Assembly: GCA_025352265.1 (NCBI GenBank)
Contig: JANXTS010000056.1
Span: 62,001-126,000 of the forward strand
Length of the DNA: 64,000 nt
Direction of reading: 5' to 3'
Source: Variovorax sp.
Lineage (GTDB): Bacteria > Pseudomonadota > Gammaproteobacteria > Burkholderiales > Burkholderiaceae_C
Under the pieces are notes generated by a model that ran no database searches, was not told the DNA's origin, and was given only the letters and a program-made list of their open reading frames with translations. The first letter of the stretch is position 1; the number at the start of each line of letters is the position of its first letter. The position numbers and the translations under genes are program-made. Below, in pieces: positions 10,004 to 19,690 of the stretch.

Positions 10004-10594
10004 ATGACCCCAGAATTTTCGATGTGTGTGTATTGCGGCTCGCGTCCGGGCGAGCAACCCCAATTCGCGGCGGCGGCAACCGCGGTCGGCCAATGGATCG
10101 GCCAGCGCGGCGGTCAACTCGTCTATGGCGGGGGCCGCACCGGTCTGATGGGCACGGTGGCCGCGGCAACTCGGGCGGCAGGCGGCCGGGTGGTCGGCAT
10201 CATTCCCAAGGCGCTGGTCGACAGGGAGCTGGCCAACACACTCTGCGACGAACTCCACATCGTCGACACCATGCATGAGCGCAAGGCCATGATGGGCGAG
10301 CGCGCCGATGCATTCGTCGCGCTGCCAGGCGGCATCGGTACTTTCGAGGAACTATTCGAGATCTGGACGTGGCGCCAGCTCGGCTATCACGACAAGCCGG
10401 TCGGCATCCTCAATGTCGAGGGCTACTACGACGGACTCCTAGGCTTCCTGGCGCACAGCGTACGCGAAGGCTTCATGGGTGAATGGCAAATGGGCTTGGT
10501 GCACACCCTGAACGAGCCGGAAGCGCTACTCGATTGGCTGCTAGACCACCGCGGTGGTCAAGGGCAATCAGGGCTGCTCGCAAAAAACATCTAG
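10004..10594 (+). CDS. LOG family protein (nucleoside 5'-monophosphate phosphoribohydrolase)
   Basis: A 196-residue Rossmann-like protein of the LOG (lysine-decarboxylase-like) family, which removes ribose 5'-phosphate from cytokinin nucleotides or, in bacteria, from AMP-like nucleotides. The signature PGGIGTFEELFEIWTWRQLG is present, with the catalytic Glu pair and Arg, preceded by CVYCGSRPG and YGGGRTGLMG for phosphate binding. Frames open at 9983 and 9993 exist, but MTPEFSMCVYCGS at 10004 best fits the family start. No lysine decarboxylase activity is expected. It ends 15 bp before the end of the convergent glnB gene. Confidence 0.88.
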   Translation: MTPEFSMCVYCGSRPGEQPQFAAAATAVGQWIGQRGGQLVYGGGRTGLMGTVAAATRAAGGRVVGIIPKALVDRELANTLCDELHIVDTMHERKAMMGERADAFVALPGGIGTFEELFEIWTWRQLGYHDKPVGILNVEGYYDGLLGFLAHSVREGFMGEWQMGLVHTLNEPEALLDWLLDHRGGQGQSGLLAKNI

Positions 10595-10609
10595 CGAACC
10601 GAAAGGCGC

Positions 10610-10984
<375 letters not shown>

Positions 10985-11055
10985 CTAGAGTAACGCCAAT
11001 CCCTGCCCGATGCTGCGATGAGTCACCTCTATGCCGAGGAAGACCTCAACAATCT

Positions 11056-11071
11056 GGCATGGAGCGTGCCA
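11056..11071 (-). promoter_or_regulatory. candidate sigma-54 (RpoN) promoter upstream of glnB
   Basis: Read on the minus strand from 11071: TGGCACG, four bases, then ATGC. The GG (-24) and GC (-12) dinucleotides have the required spacing, and 14 of 16 consensus positions match; T12 is A and W16 is C. Predicted start near 11045, about 97 nt before the glnB ATG. Sigma-54/NtrC control of P-II genes is common. No convincing NtrC site was found nearby. Confidence 0.5.
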
Positions 11072-11140
11072 CGCCGCAGACGGACCCACAGACGGCCCTC
11101 GAACACAGCGCAGGCAGAGCGCGCTGATAGGCTTGACCGG

Positions 11141-12094
11141 ATGCATTCCGATGCACCGCCTTCTGCCCAACCTCTAGCCCGGTCCCGCGCCTCATCGCTG
11201 CTTGGCTCGTTCAGCCGTCGGGCCTACCTGCTCTTGGTCTTCACCACCTTGGTCTGGGGTGCAAACGCGGTCGCTGCACGGCTGGCCGTCGACGAGATTT
11301 CTCCAATGATGATGACCAGTTCACGCTGGATCGTGAGTTGCGTCGCGCTGGGCCTTACTGCGCACCGGCAGATCGCGCAGCACTGGCGCGCGCTGGTGCC
11401 GGCGTGGCGCCGCATCGTGCTGATGGGTGCCTTCGGGTTCACCGGCTTCAACGCACTTTTCTATACAGCCGCGCACCACACCACGGCGATAAATATCGCC
11501 ATCATTCAGGGCACGATCCCGGTGTTGGTGCTCGTCGGCAGCTTTTTCTTTTTTCGAACGCGTGTTAGCCCGCTTCAGTTGGTTGGTGTCGCACTGACGA
11601 TCACCGGTATCGCGGTGGTGGCATCACAGGGAAACTTTGCCGCCTTGACGCAGCTGGCGTTCAACCGCGGCGATATTGCAATGGTCATCGCCTGCCTGAT
11701 GTATGCCGCTTATGCATTGGCGCTGCGTGACCGGCCGGCGATGCCGGGCATCGTGTTCTTTGCTGCTCTGGCTGCTGTGGCCTTTATGAGTTCGCTTCCT
11801 CTGCTGGCCGTCGAAGTCGCTACCGGTCACTTCTTCATGCCAACAGCAAAAGGCATCGGGCTGGCACTCTTCGTCGGACTGCTGCCGTCGTTTATTTCAC
11901 AGCTCACATTCATGCGCGCGGTCGAGCTCATCGGTGCCGCCCGCGCCGGCGTTTTTCTCAACCTGGTGCCGATCTTCGGACCGCTGCTCGCCGTGCTCGC
12001 GTTGCACGAGTCGCTGTCCCCTCACCACGCAGTTGCGTTGGCACTCGTTCTGGGAGGCATCGGTGTGGCGGAATATTTCGGGGCGCACCGCTGA
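11141..12094 (+). CDS. DMT-superfamily EamA-type permease
   Basis: A 317-residue inner-membrane protein with about ten hydrophobic segments arranged as two EamA repeats (residues about 30-165 and 175-310). Typical features are LVWGANAVAARLAVDEISP at the first helix, FTGFNALFYTAAHHTTAIN before helix 4, and PIFGPLLAVLALHESL in the second repeat. The open frame continues upstream to 11018, but that part is Arg-rich and overlaps the proposed glnB promoter, so the ATG at 11141 is used. EamA members export metabolites such as amino acids or their derivatives; the substrate cannot be read here. Transcribed alone, divergent from glnB. Confidence 0.85.
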   Translation: MHSDAPPSAQPLARSRASSLLGSFSRRAYLLLVFTTLVWGANAVAARLAVDEISPMMMTSSRWIVSCVALGLTAHRQIAQHWRALVPAWRRIVLMGAFGFTGFNALFYTAAHHTTAINIAIIQGTIPVLVLVGSFFFFRTRVSPLQLVGVALTITGIAVVASQGNFAALTQLAFNRGDIAMVIACLMYAAYALALRDRPAMPGIVFFAALAAVAFMSSLPLLAVEVATGHFFMPTAKGIGLALFVGLLPSFISQLTFMRAVELIGAARAGVFLNLVPIFGPLLAVLALHESLSPHHAVALALVLGGIGVAEYFGAHR

Positions 12095-12208
12095 AGACGT
12101 GTTGAAGGCGTACAAGAAATGATGTTCACAGTGCGACGATGTCTGTCGCCGCACGAGGTCTCGCATTCCTTCCTAAACTGCCGTGTTGCCGCTATCTGAA
12201 TCCGCTTT

Positions 12209-13390
12209 TTGACCGATCTCGTTCTTCACATTCATACGTCTCCGGCAGAAATCGACGCGAGGGCGTGGAACGATCTGCTCGCGTTGCAGCCAAACCCCTC
12301 GCCTTTCATGCGGCACGAGTACCTCGTTGCCATGCACGAAAGCAAGAGCGCGACGCCTGAAAGCGGCTGGACGGCTGCCTTTGTCACGCTGCGGCGCGGC
12401 AAGCGCCTCGAAGGTGCCTGCCCGGTCTACATCAAGGATCACTCGTACGGCGAGTACGTTTTTGACTGGGCGTGGGCCAACGCTTATGAGCAGCACGGGC
12501 TCCAGTACTACCCGAAGGCACTGGTCGCGGTACCCTTTACCCCGGTACCCGGAGCCCGTTTGCTCGCGCGCGACGCAGCCAGCCGCACCTTGATGGTTCA
12601 CGGGCTGGTGCAATGGTGCAAGCAGGAAAAACTCTCATCGCTGCATCTGCTTTTCGGCGCCGATGAAGACATTGCGGCCTGTGCTGAAGCAGGACTCATG
12701 CTGCGCAACACGGTCCAGTTTCATTGGTCGAACACCAGCCCAGGCTACCCAAATTTCGATGCGTTTCTGGCCAGCCTGTCGCATGACAAGCGCAAGAAGA
12801 TCCGTCAAGAGCGTCGCAAGGTGGTTGATGCTGGCGTCAGCTTTCGCTGGTCGCGCGGCGTCGATATTTCGATGGCCGACTGGGACTTCTTTTATCGCTG
12901 CTATGCGCGCACTTATCGCGAGCATGGCAATGCGCCCTACCTTACTCGCGACTTCTTCCAACGCATGGCCGACACCCTGCCGCAGGCGTGGCTGCTTTTC
13001 GTGGCGGAACGCGCGGGCAACCCGATCGCCACCAGCCTGATAGCCATTTCTGCTGATGCTGACAACCGTGCCGGTACCAGTGGCGCGCCCTTCGCCGCGT
13101 ACGGCCGGTACTGGGGGGCGCTCGAACGTGTCGACTGTCTCCACTTCGAGGCGTGCTACTACCAGCCTTTGCAGTGGTGCATCGATCACGGCGTGACGCG
13201 TTTCGAGGGCGGCGCCCAGGGCGAGCACAAGATGGCGCGTGCACTAATGCCGGTCAAGACGACGAGCGCGCACTGGCTTGCGCATCCGTCGTTCGCCGAT
13301 GCCGTTGAACGTTTTCTGGAACGCGAAGGCGAAGGCATTGAAAACTACATGGGCCAGCTCGGCGAGCGAAGTCCCTTCAAGGCTTCGTGA
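12209..13390 (+). CDS. DUF482 / FemAB-like GNAT-fold protein
   Basis: A 393-residue soluble protein of the COG3146 group, often labelled peptidoglycan-biosynthesis-like or GNAT N-acetyltransferase. Recognisable stretches are PSPFMRHEYLVAMHES near the N-terminus, HSYGEYVFDWAWANAY in the middle, and RFEGGAQGEHKMARAL near the C-terminus. The family has a tandem GNAT fold like FemX and aminoacyl-tRNA-dependent transferases, but a biochemical activity has not been shown to my knowledge. The start is a TTG at 12209; no ATG lies in frame before the conserved part. It stands alone between a DMT permease and an FHA protein. Confidence 0.78.
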   Translation: MTDLVLHIHTSPAEIDARAWNDLLALQPNPSPFMRHEYLVAMHESKSATPESGWTAAFVTLRRGKRLEGACPVYIKDHSYGEYVFDWAWANAYEQHGLQYYPKALVAVPFTPVPGARLLARDAASRTLMVHGLVQWCKQEKLSSLHLLFGADEDIAACAEAGLMLRNTVQFHWSNTSPGYPNFDAFLASLSHDKRKKIRQERRKVVDAGVSFRWSRGVDISMADWDFFYRCYARTYREHGNAPYLTRDFFQRMADTLPQAWLLFVAERAGNPIATSLIAISADADNRAGTSGAPFAAYGRYWGALERVDCLHFEACYYQPLQWCIDHGVTRFEGGAQGEHKMARALMPVKTTSAHWLAHPSFADAVERFLEREGEGIENYMGQLGERSPFKAS

Positions 13391-13541
13391 TTTATTGCCG
13401 AGCTTTGCGTGTTATCTGTGAGGCTCGCTGCAAAGGCTATACATACTGCCGGTTGACGCCACAGGCGGCCCGCTCTGGCATGCCGCCCCTTGGCATACGG
13501 CAAAGCGCTATGGCGCAGGTTAGCTCGCGGGAGAATATCAA

Positions 13542-13925
13542 ATGGCTCGACTCATCGTCCTTCAGCAGACAGCCACGCCCAAGCAGGTTGCGTTGTTCAA
13601 GCTTCCTTACCTGATCGGACGCGCCCCGAGTTGCGATCTGGTTTTAGACAATCCGCAGGTCAGCCGAGCCCACGCGGTCCTCGAGCAGGCAGGTAATGCG
13701 ATTCAGATTCGCGATCTGGGTGGCACCAACGGGACTTACGTCAATGGCCAACGTGTCGAAAGCTGCGTGCTTGGCAATGGTGACGAAATCAAGGTCGGCG
13801 CCTGCGCCATCCGGTTTTTGTCGAGTGGCGGCGACGCCATGAGCGATGCCGAAGCGCTGCGTTTAGTAACCGCTGCCGGCAAGCTGCCGGAAGACGAACT
13901 GGTCAAGCTCATGCCGAAGGGCTGA
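13542..13925 (+). CDS. FHA domain protein
   Basis: A 127-residue protein made of little more than one forkhead-associated domain (residues about 3-95), which binds phosphothreonine peptides. The conserved face is visible: LIGRAPSCDLVLDNPQVSRAH, then GGTNGTYVNG with the Asn-Gly pair, followed by a strand ending KVGACAIRFL. The last 30 residues are a charged helix (SDAEALRLVTAAGKLPEDEL). A GGGAG ribosome site precedes the ATG. No kinase, phosphatase or type VI secretion genes are nearby, so its partner is unknown. Confidence 0.9.
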   Translation: MARLIVLQQTATPKQVALFKLPYLIGRAPSCDLVLDNPQVSRAHAVLEQAGNAIQIRDLGGTNGTYVNGQRVESCVLGNGDEIKVGACAIRFLSSGGDAMSDAEALRLVTAAGKLPEDELVKLMPKG

Positions 13926-13962
13926 GCCACCCTCGCGTCGACCCGCGAATACCTCGCTTGCC

Positions 13963-14490
13963 CTATTTCTTGTAGGCCGCAATACCGTCGAGTACCTCCT
14001 TCTTGGCGGCATCGATGCCTTCCCAGCCAAGCACCTTGACCCACTTGCCCTCTTCAAGATCCTTGTAGTGCTCGAAGAAGTGGCTGATGGCCTTCAGGCG
14101 CATCGGGTTCACGTCGTCGATCGAATTCCAGTGGCTGTAGATGGGAAGCACCTTGGTGGTCGGCACCGCAAGCACCTTGCCGTCGACACCGGCCTCGTCT
14201 TCCATCAGCAGGATGCCGAGGGGGCGACACGGCACCACGACACCCGGCAGCAGCGGGTAGGGCGCGATCACCAGCACATCGACCGGGTCGCCGTCACCAC
14301 TCAACGTCTGCGGCACGTAACCGTAGTTGGCCGGGTAGTACATGGCCGTCGTCATGAAACGGTCCACGAACAACGCGCCCGACTCCTTGTCGACCTCGTA
14401 CTTGATCGGGTCGGAGTTCATCGGGATTTCGATCACCACGTTGAATGACTCGGGGATGTTCTTGCCGGGGGAAACTTTGTCGAAGGACAT
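13963..14490 (-). CDS. ppa: inorganic pyrophosphatase, soluble family I
   Basis: A cytoplasmic, Mg2+-dependent enzyme that hydrolyses pyrophosphate and pulls biosynthetic reactions forward. The 175-residue protein has the family signature DGDPVDVLV with the metal-binding Asp residues, the [12 protein letters not shown] strand, and Lys/Tyr residues of the active site near the N-terminus ([18 protein letters not shown]). The frame extends upstream to 14559, but MSFDKVSPG at 14490 fits homologs. It is divergent from hppA, so two unrelated pyrophosphatases share one intergenic region. Confidence 0.97.
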   Translation of the reverse strand: MSFDKVSPGKNIPESFNVVIEIPMNSDPIKYEVDKESGALFVDRFMTTAMYYPANYGYVPQTLSGDGDPVDVLVIAPYPLLPGVVVPCRPLGILLMEDEAGVDGKVLAVPTTKVLPIYSHWNSIDDVNPMRLKAISHFFEHYKDLEEGKWVKVLGWEGIDAAKKEVLDGIAAYKK

Positions 14491-14747
14491 GTCTTTTATC
14501 GTGTGGTTAAGTGGTTCGTGAAAGATGCGGATAAACCCGAAGTTTACTGATCGTGTCACGGTCCGCTCACACTAAGCGTGACTTTTGCCTGTAAATTGCT
14601 CCCGTTGGCCAATCGGCTTTGCACCAAAGTGCAGTGAGCTTCGAGGAAGCAACGCGACGGAAATCCAGGGTCCCGTACGCGTTGCGCGCAGGGACCCGCG
14701 TGCTTTCCGTTTCTTTAAATCGCAACGAACGATGGAGAAGCAAACGC

Positions 14748-17264
14748 ATGATCGGCAACACTCCCCTGATATTGGCAATGGTCTGCGGCCTGGTGGCCGT
14801 TGGCTACGGCTTTTGGGCTCGCAGCTGGATACTTTCAAAGGACCCGGGCAACGCCCGAATGCAAGAGATCGCGGAGGCGATCCAGACCGGCGCGGCGGCC
14901 TACCTTGCAAAGCAGTACCGCACCATCGCCATCGTCGGCGTCGTGCTCGCCGTGCTCATCGGGCTCTTTCTCGACCTCACGACCGCTGTTGGTTTCATCA
15001 TCGGCGCGGTGCTGTCTGGCGCGTGCGGCTTCATCGGCATGAATGTGTCGGTCCGGGCCAACGTGCGAACGGCGCAGGCAGCAACGCAAGGTATCGGGGC
15101 AGCGCTGGACGTGGCGTTTCGTGGGGGCGCCATCACCGGCATGCTGGTCGTCGGACTGGGCCTGCTGGGCGTCGCCGGTTTCTTCTGGTTCTTGGTAGGT
15201 AGCGCGGCACCGGGCGCCAATCTCGCCGCGCTGCTGGATCCGCTCATCGGCTTCGCCTTTGGCTCGTCGCTGATATCGATCTTCGCGCGGCTCGGCGGCG
15301 GCATCTTCACCAAGGGCGCGGACGTGGGGGCCGATCTGGTGGGCAAGGTCGAAGCCGGCATTCCGGAAGACGACCCGCGCAATCCCGCGGTGATCGCAGA
15401 CAACGTCGGCGACAACGTCGGCGATTGCGCCGGCATGGCGGCCGACCTTTTCGAAACCTATGCGGTGACGCTGATCGCCACCATGGTGCTCGGCGCGCTG
15501 ATGATCACGACGGCGCCGATCAACGCGGTGCTGTATCCGCTGGCGCTGGGCGCGGTATCGATCATCGCGTCGATCATCGGTTGCTTCTTCGTCAAGGCGT
15601 CGCCGGACATGGTGAACGTGATGCCGGCGCTCTACAAGGGCCTGGCGGTGGCGGGCATCCTGTCGCTGATCGCGTTCTGGTTCGTGACGAGCTGGCTGAT
15701 TCCCGACAACGCCGTGGCGGCCAGCGGCAGCCAGCTGAAGCTCTTCGGCGCCTGCTTCGTCGGCCTTGCGCTGACCGCCGCTCTGGTCTGGATCACCGAG
15801 TACTACACCGGCACGCAATACAAGCCGGTGCAGCACATCGCCCAGGCTTCGACCACGGGGCATGGGACGAACATCATCGCGGGCCTCGGCGTGTCGATGC
15901 GCTCGACGGCGTGGCCAGTGATCTTCGTCTGCATCGCGATCCTCGCGTCGTATTCACTCGCCGGCTTGTTCGGCATTGCGGTAGCCGCCACGTCGATGTT
16001 GTCGATGGCCGGCATCGTGGTCGCGCTCGACGCCTACGGCCCGATCACCGACAACGCTGGTGGCATCGCCGAAATGGCAGGCTTGCCGGAGAGCGTGCGC
16101 AATGTGACCGATCCGCTCGACGCGGTCGGCAACACCACCAAGGCGGTAACCAAGGGCTATGCGATCGGTTCTGCCGGACTGGCTGCGCTGGTGCTCTTCG
16201 CAGACTACACGCACAAGCTTGAAAGCTATGGCCAGGCGATCAGCTTCAACCTGAGCGACCCGATGGTGATCGTCGGGCTGTTCATCGGCGGATTGATTCC
16301 TTACCTCTTCGGCGCGATGGCAATGGAGGCCGTGGGCCGGGCAGCCGGTGCGGTGGTCGAGGAAGTACGTCGACAGTTTCGCGAGATTCCCGGGATCATG
16401 GACGGCACCGGCAAGCCCGAATACGGCAAGGCCGTGAGCATGCTGACCGGTGCGGCCATCAAGGAAATGATGATTCCGTCGCTGCTGCCGGTGGTGGTGC
16501 CGATCGTGGTCGGCCTTGTGCTTGGGCCCAAGGCGCTCGGTGGGTTGCTCATGGGAACGATCGTCACCGGACTCTTTGTCGCCATCAGTATGTGCACGGG
16601 TGGCGGTGCCTGGGACAACGCCAAGAAATACATCGAAGACGGGCATCATGGCGGCAAGGGTTCCGAAGCCCACAAGGCCGCAGTCACCGGCGACACTGTA
16701 GGCGACCCCTACAAAGACACGGCGGGCCCGGCGGTCAATCCGCTGATCAAGATCATCAACATCGTGGCACTGCTGATCGTGCCGCTGGTGGTCAAGTTCC
16801 ACGGTGGCGATGCGGCCGCAGCGGTGCCGACGAAGATCGAGACGCCCCCGGCTGCGATGGCACCGGCACCGGCACCTGCGGTTGCTGTTGCTCCGGCACC
16901 GAGCGCTGCGGCCGGCGCGGTGGCGGCGATCGAGGCTGCCTCGGTCAAGGTCGAGAACGGCGTCGTCAAGTTCTACTTCGAGAGCGGCAAGGCCGATGTT
17001 GCGCCGAGCGGCAAGGAGGCGCTGGCCGATGTCATCAAGGCGGTGCAGAGCGGCAGCACCGCGCTCGTAAGCGGCTATCACGATGCCAGCGGAGATGCGG
17101 CGAAAAATGCGGAATTGGCAATGCAGCGCGCCCTGGCGGTGAGCGAAGCGCTCAAAGCGGCAGGTGCGCCTGCAGACAAGATCGAGTTGGCTGAGCCCGA
17201 GCAGTCTCAGGCCGACGGCACGGCGGCTGAAGCGCGCCGGGTCGAGGTAAAGATCAAGTCCTGA
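14748..17264 (+). CDS. hppA: proton-pumping membrane pyrophosphatase with C-terminal OmpA-like domain
   Basis: The 838-residue protein couples pyrophosphate hydrolysis to H+ export. Residues 1 to about 690 are the 16-helix M-PPase core, with the substrate loop signature [20 protein letters not shown] and [19 protein letters not shown]. The motif [16 protein letters not shown] has Lys where K+-dependent enzymes have Ala, so K+-independent H+ pumping is expected. A Pro/Ala linker (about 694-731) joins an OmpA-like domain (about 732-838). This keeps [10 protein letters not shown], the peptidoglycan-binding Asp (SGYHDASGD), the Arg in [11 protein letters not shown] and the closing ARRVEVKI. M-PPases have both termini outside the cytoplasm, so this domain should face peptidoglycan. 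The ATG at 14748 has GGAG about ten bases upstream. Confidence 0.93.
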   Translation: MIGNTPLILAMVCGLVAVGYGFWARSWILSKDPGNARMQEIAEAIQTGAAAYLAKQYRTIAIVGVVLAVLIGLFLDLTTAVGFIIGAVLSGACGFIGMNVSVRANVRTAQAATQGIGAALDVAFRGGAITGMLVVGLGLLGVAGFFWFLVGSAAPGANLAALLDPLIGFAFGSSLISIFARLGGGIFTKGADVGADLVGKVEAGIPEDDPRNPAVIADNVGDNVGDCAGMAADLFETYAVTLIATMVLGALMITTAPINAVLYPLALGAVSIIASIIGCFFVKASPDMVNVMPALYKGLAVAGILSLIAFWFVTSWLIPDNAVAASGSQLKLFGACFVGLALTAALVWITEYYTGTQYKPVQHIAQASTTGHGTNIIAGLGVSMRSTAWPVIFVCIAILASYSLAGLFGIAVAATSMLSMAGIVVALDAYGPITDNAGGIAEMAGLPESVRNVTDPLDAVGNTTKAVTKGYAIGSAGLAALVLFADYTHKLESYGQAISFNLSDPMVIVGLFIGGLIPYLFGAMAMEAVGRAAGAVVEEVRRQFREIPGIMDGTGKPEYGKAVSMLTGAAIKEMMIPSLLPVVVPIVVGLVLGPKALGGLLMGTIVTGLFVAISMCTGGGAWDNAKKYIEDGHHGGKGSEAHKAAVTGDTVGDPYKDTAGPAVNPLIKIINIVALLIVPLVVKFHGGDAAAAVPTKIETPPAAMAPAPAPAVAVAPAPSAAAGAVAAIEAASVKVENGVVKFYFESGKADVAPSGKEALADVIKAVQSGSTALVSGYHDASGDAAKNAELAMQRALAVSEALKAAGAPADKIELAEPEQSQADGTAAEARRVEVKIKS

Positions 17265-17315
17265 AGAAGATCAAGCCCTGAGACCGGGCTTGGGCTCACC
17301 TCAGGAGGGTCGGCA

Positions 17316-17882
17316 TCAGTTCAGTGCGGTCATGCTGGGTTGGCGCGTGTCCGGCGCACCCGGCAAGGTATCGAACTGCGACGGCCCCTCTGGCAAGCGC
17401 GAATCGGCGAATTCATGGAGCGCGGCAACCCAGCGTCCAGCGGACGAATCGGCCGGTTCGTCATTTGTAAAAATGCCGTTCCGGATAAAGAAAGTCTCGC
17501 CGTTGGCGCGCTCCGCGTGCAGCTCGATCAACCGCTGGATAGGGAAGGTGTAAGTCACCAGCTTTTCCTTCGACTTCCGATCCTTGGCGCCGCAATTGAA
17601 AAAACCCTCGGCCGCGATCACGATGCAGGAACCATCGACGGCGCTGGGCTCTTCTCCCGCCGCACCGCACCGCCACACCGCCGACGGCAACCGCGCTCGC
17701 ACTTTGTCGATGACGAGGTCGCGTTGCTTGTTCAGGCTGTTGAGCGGCGGCACCAGACTGCGCAGTTGCCGAAGCCGCTCCGCAAAATTGTCTTCAAGAG
17801 TGAATTCCACGTGGTGCGCTGCCTCACCGGAGCGCTTGACGACTTGCATGACGACTTGCCGAGAGTTGCTCACTGCGTTCAT
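17316..17882 (-). CDS. hypothetical protein, 188 aa
   Basis: I do not recognise this protein. It is soluble by eye, with no signal peptide or membrane helix. The first 60 residues are basic with a helical stretch (FAERLRQLRSLVPPLNSLNK). Two Cys residues lie in the middle (WRCGAAGEE and FFNCGAKDRKSKEK), followed by a strand-rich section (LVTYTFPIQRLIELHAERA, GETFFIRNGIF) and a Pro-rich tail. It lies after the cardiolipin synthase gene on the same strand, with a 94-bp AT-rich gap holding a Pho-box-like pair of half-sites and a spaced -10. The ATG at 17882 has AGG too close to be a good ribosome site, so the real start may be Met12. Confidence 0.65.
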   Translation of the reverse strand: MNAVSNSRQVVMQVVKRSGEAAHHVEFTLEDNFAERLRQLRSLVPPLNSLNKQRDLVIDKVRARLPSAVWRCGAAGEEPSAVDGSCIVIAAEGFFNCGAKDRKSKEKLVTYTFPIQRLIELHAERANGETFFIRNGIFTNDEPADSSAGRWVAALHEFADSRLPEGPSQFDTLPGAPDTRQPSMTALN

Positions 17883-17928
17883 CCTGAAAAAACGGTTGTT
17901 GGCGCACTGGCGGCACCAATTGTTTCTA

Positions 17929-17962
17929 ACTGTATATTGCTTTTTTGACAGTGGGTAGACAG
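17929..17962 (-). promoter_or_regulatory. Pho-box-like site and -10 upstream of the 188-aa hypothetical gene
   Basis: On the minus strand, CTGTCTA and CTGTCAA are separated by four bases (11-bp repeat, 17945-17962); 5/7 and 6/7 match the CTGTCAT half-site. Exactly 10 bp downstream lies TACAGT (17929-17934) as a -10, which is the spacing used by PhoB-activated promoters. The predicted start is about 40 nt before the ATG at 17882. The half-site match is imperfect. Confidence 0.4.
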
Positions 17963-17976
17963 CAATAAGTACACAA

Positions 17977-19575
17977 CTACAGCAGCATTTCCGGGACTAT
18001 CGGCGCGATCAACGAGTTATAGAGCCGTTTGAAAAACCCGGATTCTGGCTCGCTCGTCAAGATCATTTCGTTCTCGCCATCGGTGGTCAGCCACTCAAGG
18101 GTTCCGGCCGGCTTCGTCAAACGCAAACGGTACGAGTTCTGCAGTTTGCTGATGTTGATGATTCGCAGCATTTCGCGTGCCAGTTGCGGGCTGTCGACGA
18201 CCACGCCCATCTCCGTGTTCTGGCTGGCCGAACGCGGGTCGAGGTTCATCGAGCCGATGAATACGCGCCGCTTGTCGATCGCCGCGGTCTTGGCGTGCAG
18301 CCGGCCGAGCGACTTGCCGAACGAGCCAAAACGCTTGCTCGCCGTGGTGCGCTCCGGGCTCAGTTCGTACACGTCCGCACCGGTTTTGAGCAAGCGCTCC
18401 CGATAGCGCGCATAACCTGTGTGCACCAGCGGCTCGTCGTTGGCCGCCAGCGAGTTGGTGAGCAGCGTGAGCTTGACGTTACGCTTGGCCAGATCTTCGA
18501 ACGCAGCCATGCCCTTCTCACCCGGCACCAGGTACGGCGACGTCAACTCCACATCGGTCTTGGCGTCGAGCAGCAAGCCCCACACCTTCATCGTCACGCT
18601 GGTGGCGACTGCCTCGTCTTCGGTCATGTAAGTCGGCTTGCTCGCCGGGTCGGCAATGGCGAGTGCTTCACCCCAAAGCAGGCCAAGCTGCCCGCCGTCG
18701 AGCTCCTCGCCGATCGGGCCATAGCCCAGGATGTCCGAAGGCGGCAGCTCTATCTTCAGCGCCGGCGCGGACATGCCGACCCAGCTGTCGAAGTCGGCAC
18801 CCGTCAGCTTGCGACCGCCCTCCGGCGTCACGATTTCTTCGATCGGCCGCACTTGCTCGCTGTTCCAGTAACCATCGAAGATGGTCTCGAACTCCGGCAC
18901 CACCTTGCCGATGACCAATGCGTCCATGTCGATGAAGTTCTGTGCCTCGCTCAAGACGAAATACTCGTCCGCAATGTTGCGACCGCCCACTACCGCCATC
19001 GTGCCGTCGGCTATGAAGAGCTTGTTGTGCATGCGATGGTTGAGCCGGCCGATTTCATGCGGCGAGGCCGCGAAGCGCGAAATGAATCCGTTGCGGCCAC
19101 AGCAGAACGGGTTGTACAGGCGCACGTCGACGTTTTGCGTTTCGGACAAGGCCAGCAACAGCTGCTGGCTCTTCACCGTGTAGAGGTCATCGACCAGGAC
19201 CCGCACCTTGACGCCGCGCAACGCCGCCTCGCGCAGCGAGCGCAGCAACAGGCGCCCGACCGCGTCATTTTCAAGCTGGTAGTACTGCACCACCAGCGAC
19301 CGCTGGGCGCGCTGCGCGAGTTGGATGCGCGCATCGAGCGAATACACGCCCAACGGCATCAAGCGAAAACCGGAGTGTTCGCCGGGTGGTGTGGAGGCCA
19401 CGGCGATCTTGGCCAACGCCGTCGACGGATCTGCTTGAGTCGAGGTCGCCATAGCGCGTTCGCGCATCGGCGGCAGCGAACCACACGCACCGAGCAAGGC
19501 GATGACCGACAGTGCCAGCAAAGCGCGCAGCCACGGCAGGTGAATGAAAGCAGAGGGTCGGAAAAAAATTTTCAT
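17977..19575 (-). CDS. phospholipase D-family lipoprotein, cardiolipin synthase C-like
   Basis: A 532-residue protein with two PLD (HKD) catalytic motifs: NHRMHNKLFIADGTMAVVGG in the first half and GRLHAKTAAIDKRRVFIGS in the second, each with His, Lys and Asp in place. The N-terminus has a hydrophobic stretch ending in the lipobox LLGAC, so it is probably a lipoprotein facing the periplasm. The arrangement resembles E. coli ClsC (YmdC), which makes cardiolipin from phosphatidylglycerol and phosphatidylethanolamine. No partner like YmdB is adjacent. The ribosome site before the ATG is poor. Phospholipase activity cannot be excluded from sequence alone. Confidence 0.85.
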   Translation of the reverse strand: MKIFFRPSAFIHLPWLRALLALSVIALLGACGSLPPMRERAMATSTQADPSTALAKIAVASTPPGEHSGFRLMPLGVYSLDARIQLAQRAQRSLVVQYYQLENDAVGRLLLRSLREAALRGVKVRVLVDDLYTVKSQQLLLALSETQNVDVRLYNPFCCGRNGFISRFAASPHEIGRLNHRMHNKLFIADGTMAVVGGRNIADEYFVLSEAQNFIDMDALVIGKVVPEFETIFDGYWNSEQVRPIEEIVTPEGGRKLTGADFDSWVGMSAPALKIELPPSDILGYGPIGEELDGGQLGLLWGEALAIADPASKPTYMTEDEAVATSVTMKVWGLLLDAKTDVELTSPYLVPGEKGMAAFEDLAKRNVKLTLLTNSLAANDEPLVHTGYARYRERLLKTGADVYELSPERTTASKRFGSFGKSLGRLHAKTAAIDKRRVFIGSMNLDPRSASQNTEMGVVVDSPQLAREMLRIINISKLQNSYRLRLTKPAGTLEWLTTDGENEMILTSEPESGFFKRLYNSLIAPIVPEMLL

Positions 19576-19690
19576 GCTTTTATTTCGTGTTCACTCCATC
19601 AAGTACGCCATTGAGTGCATCTTGGTTTCAATGCGGCCCGGCAAAACTACCCGCCCTAGAATTCGGCTGCCACTTGCCGGGAGTTACACC

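Noticed and set aside
11141..11155. NtrC-like dyad TGCAT-N4-ATGCA upstream of glnB
   Set aside because: The spacer is too short for the NtrC consensus and the dyad covers the start of the DMT permease gene.
17272..17291. Hairpin after hppA (CAAGCCC / GGGCTTG)
   Set aside because: Only 7 bp and no T-tract, so not called as an intrinsic terminator.
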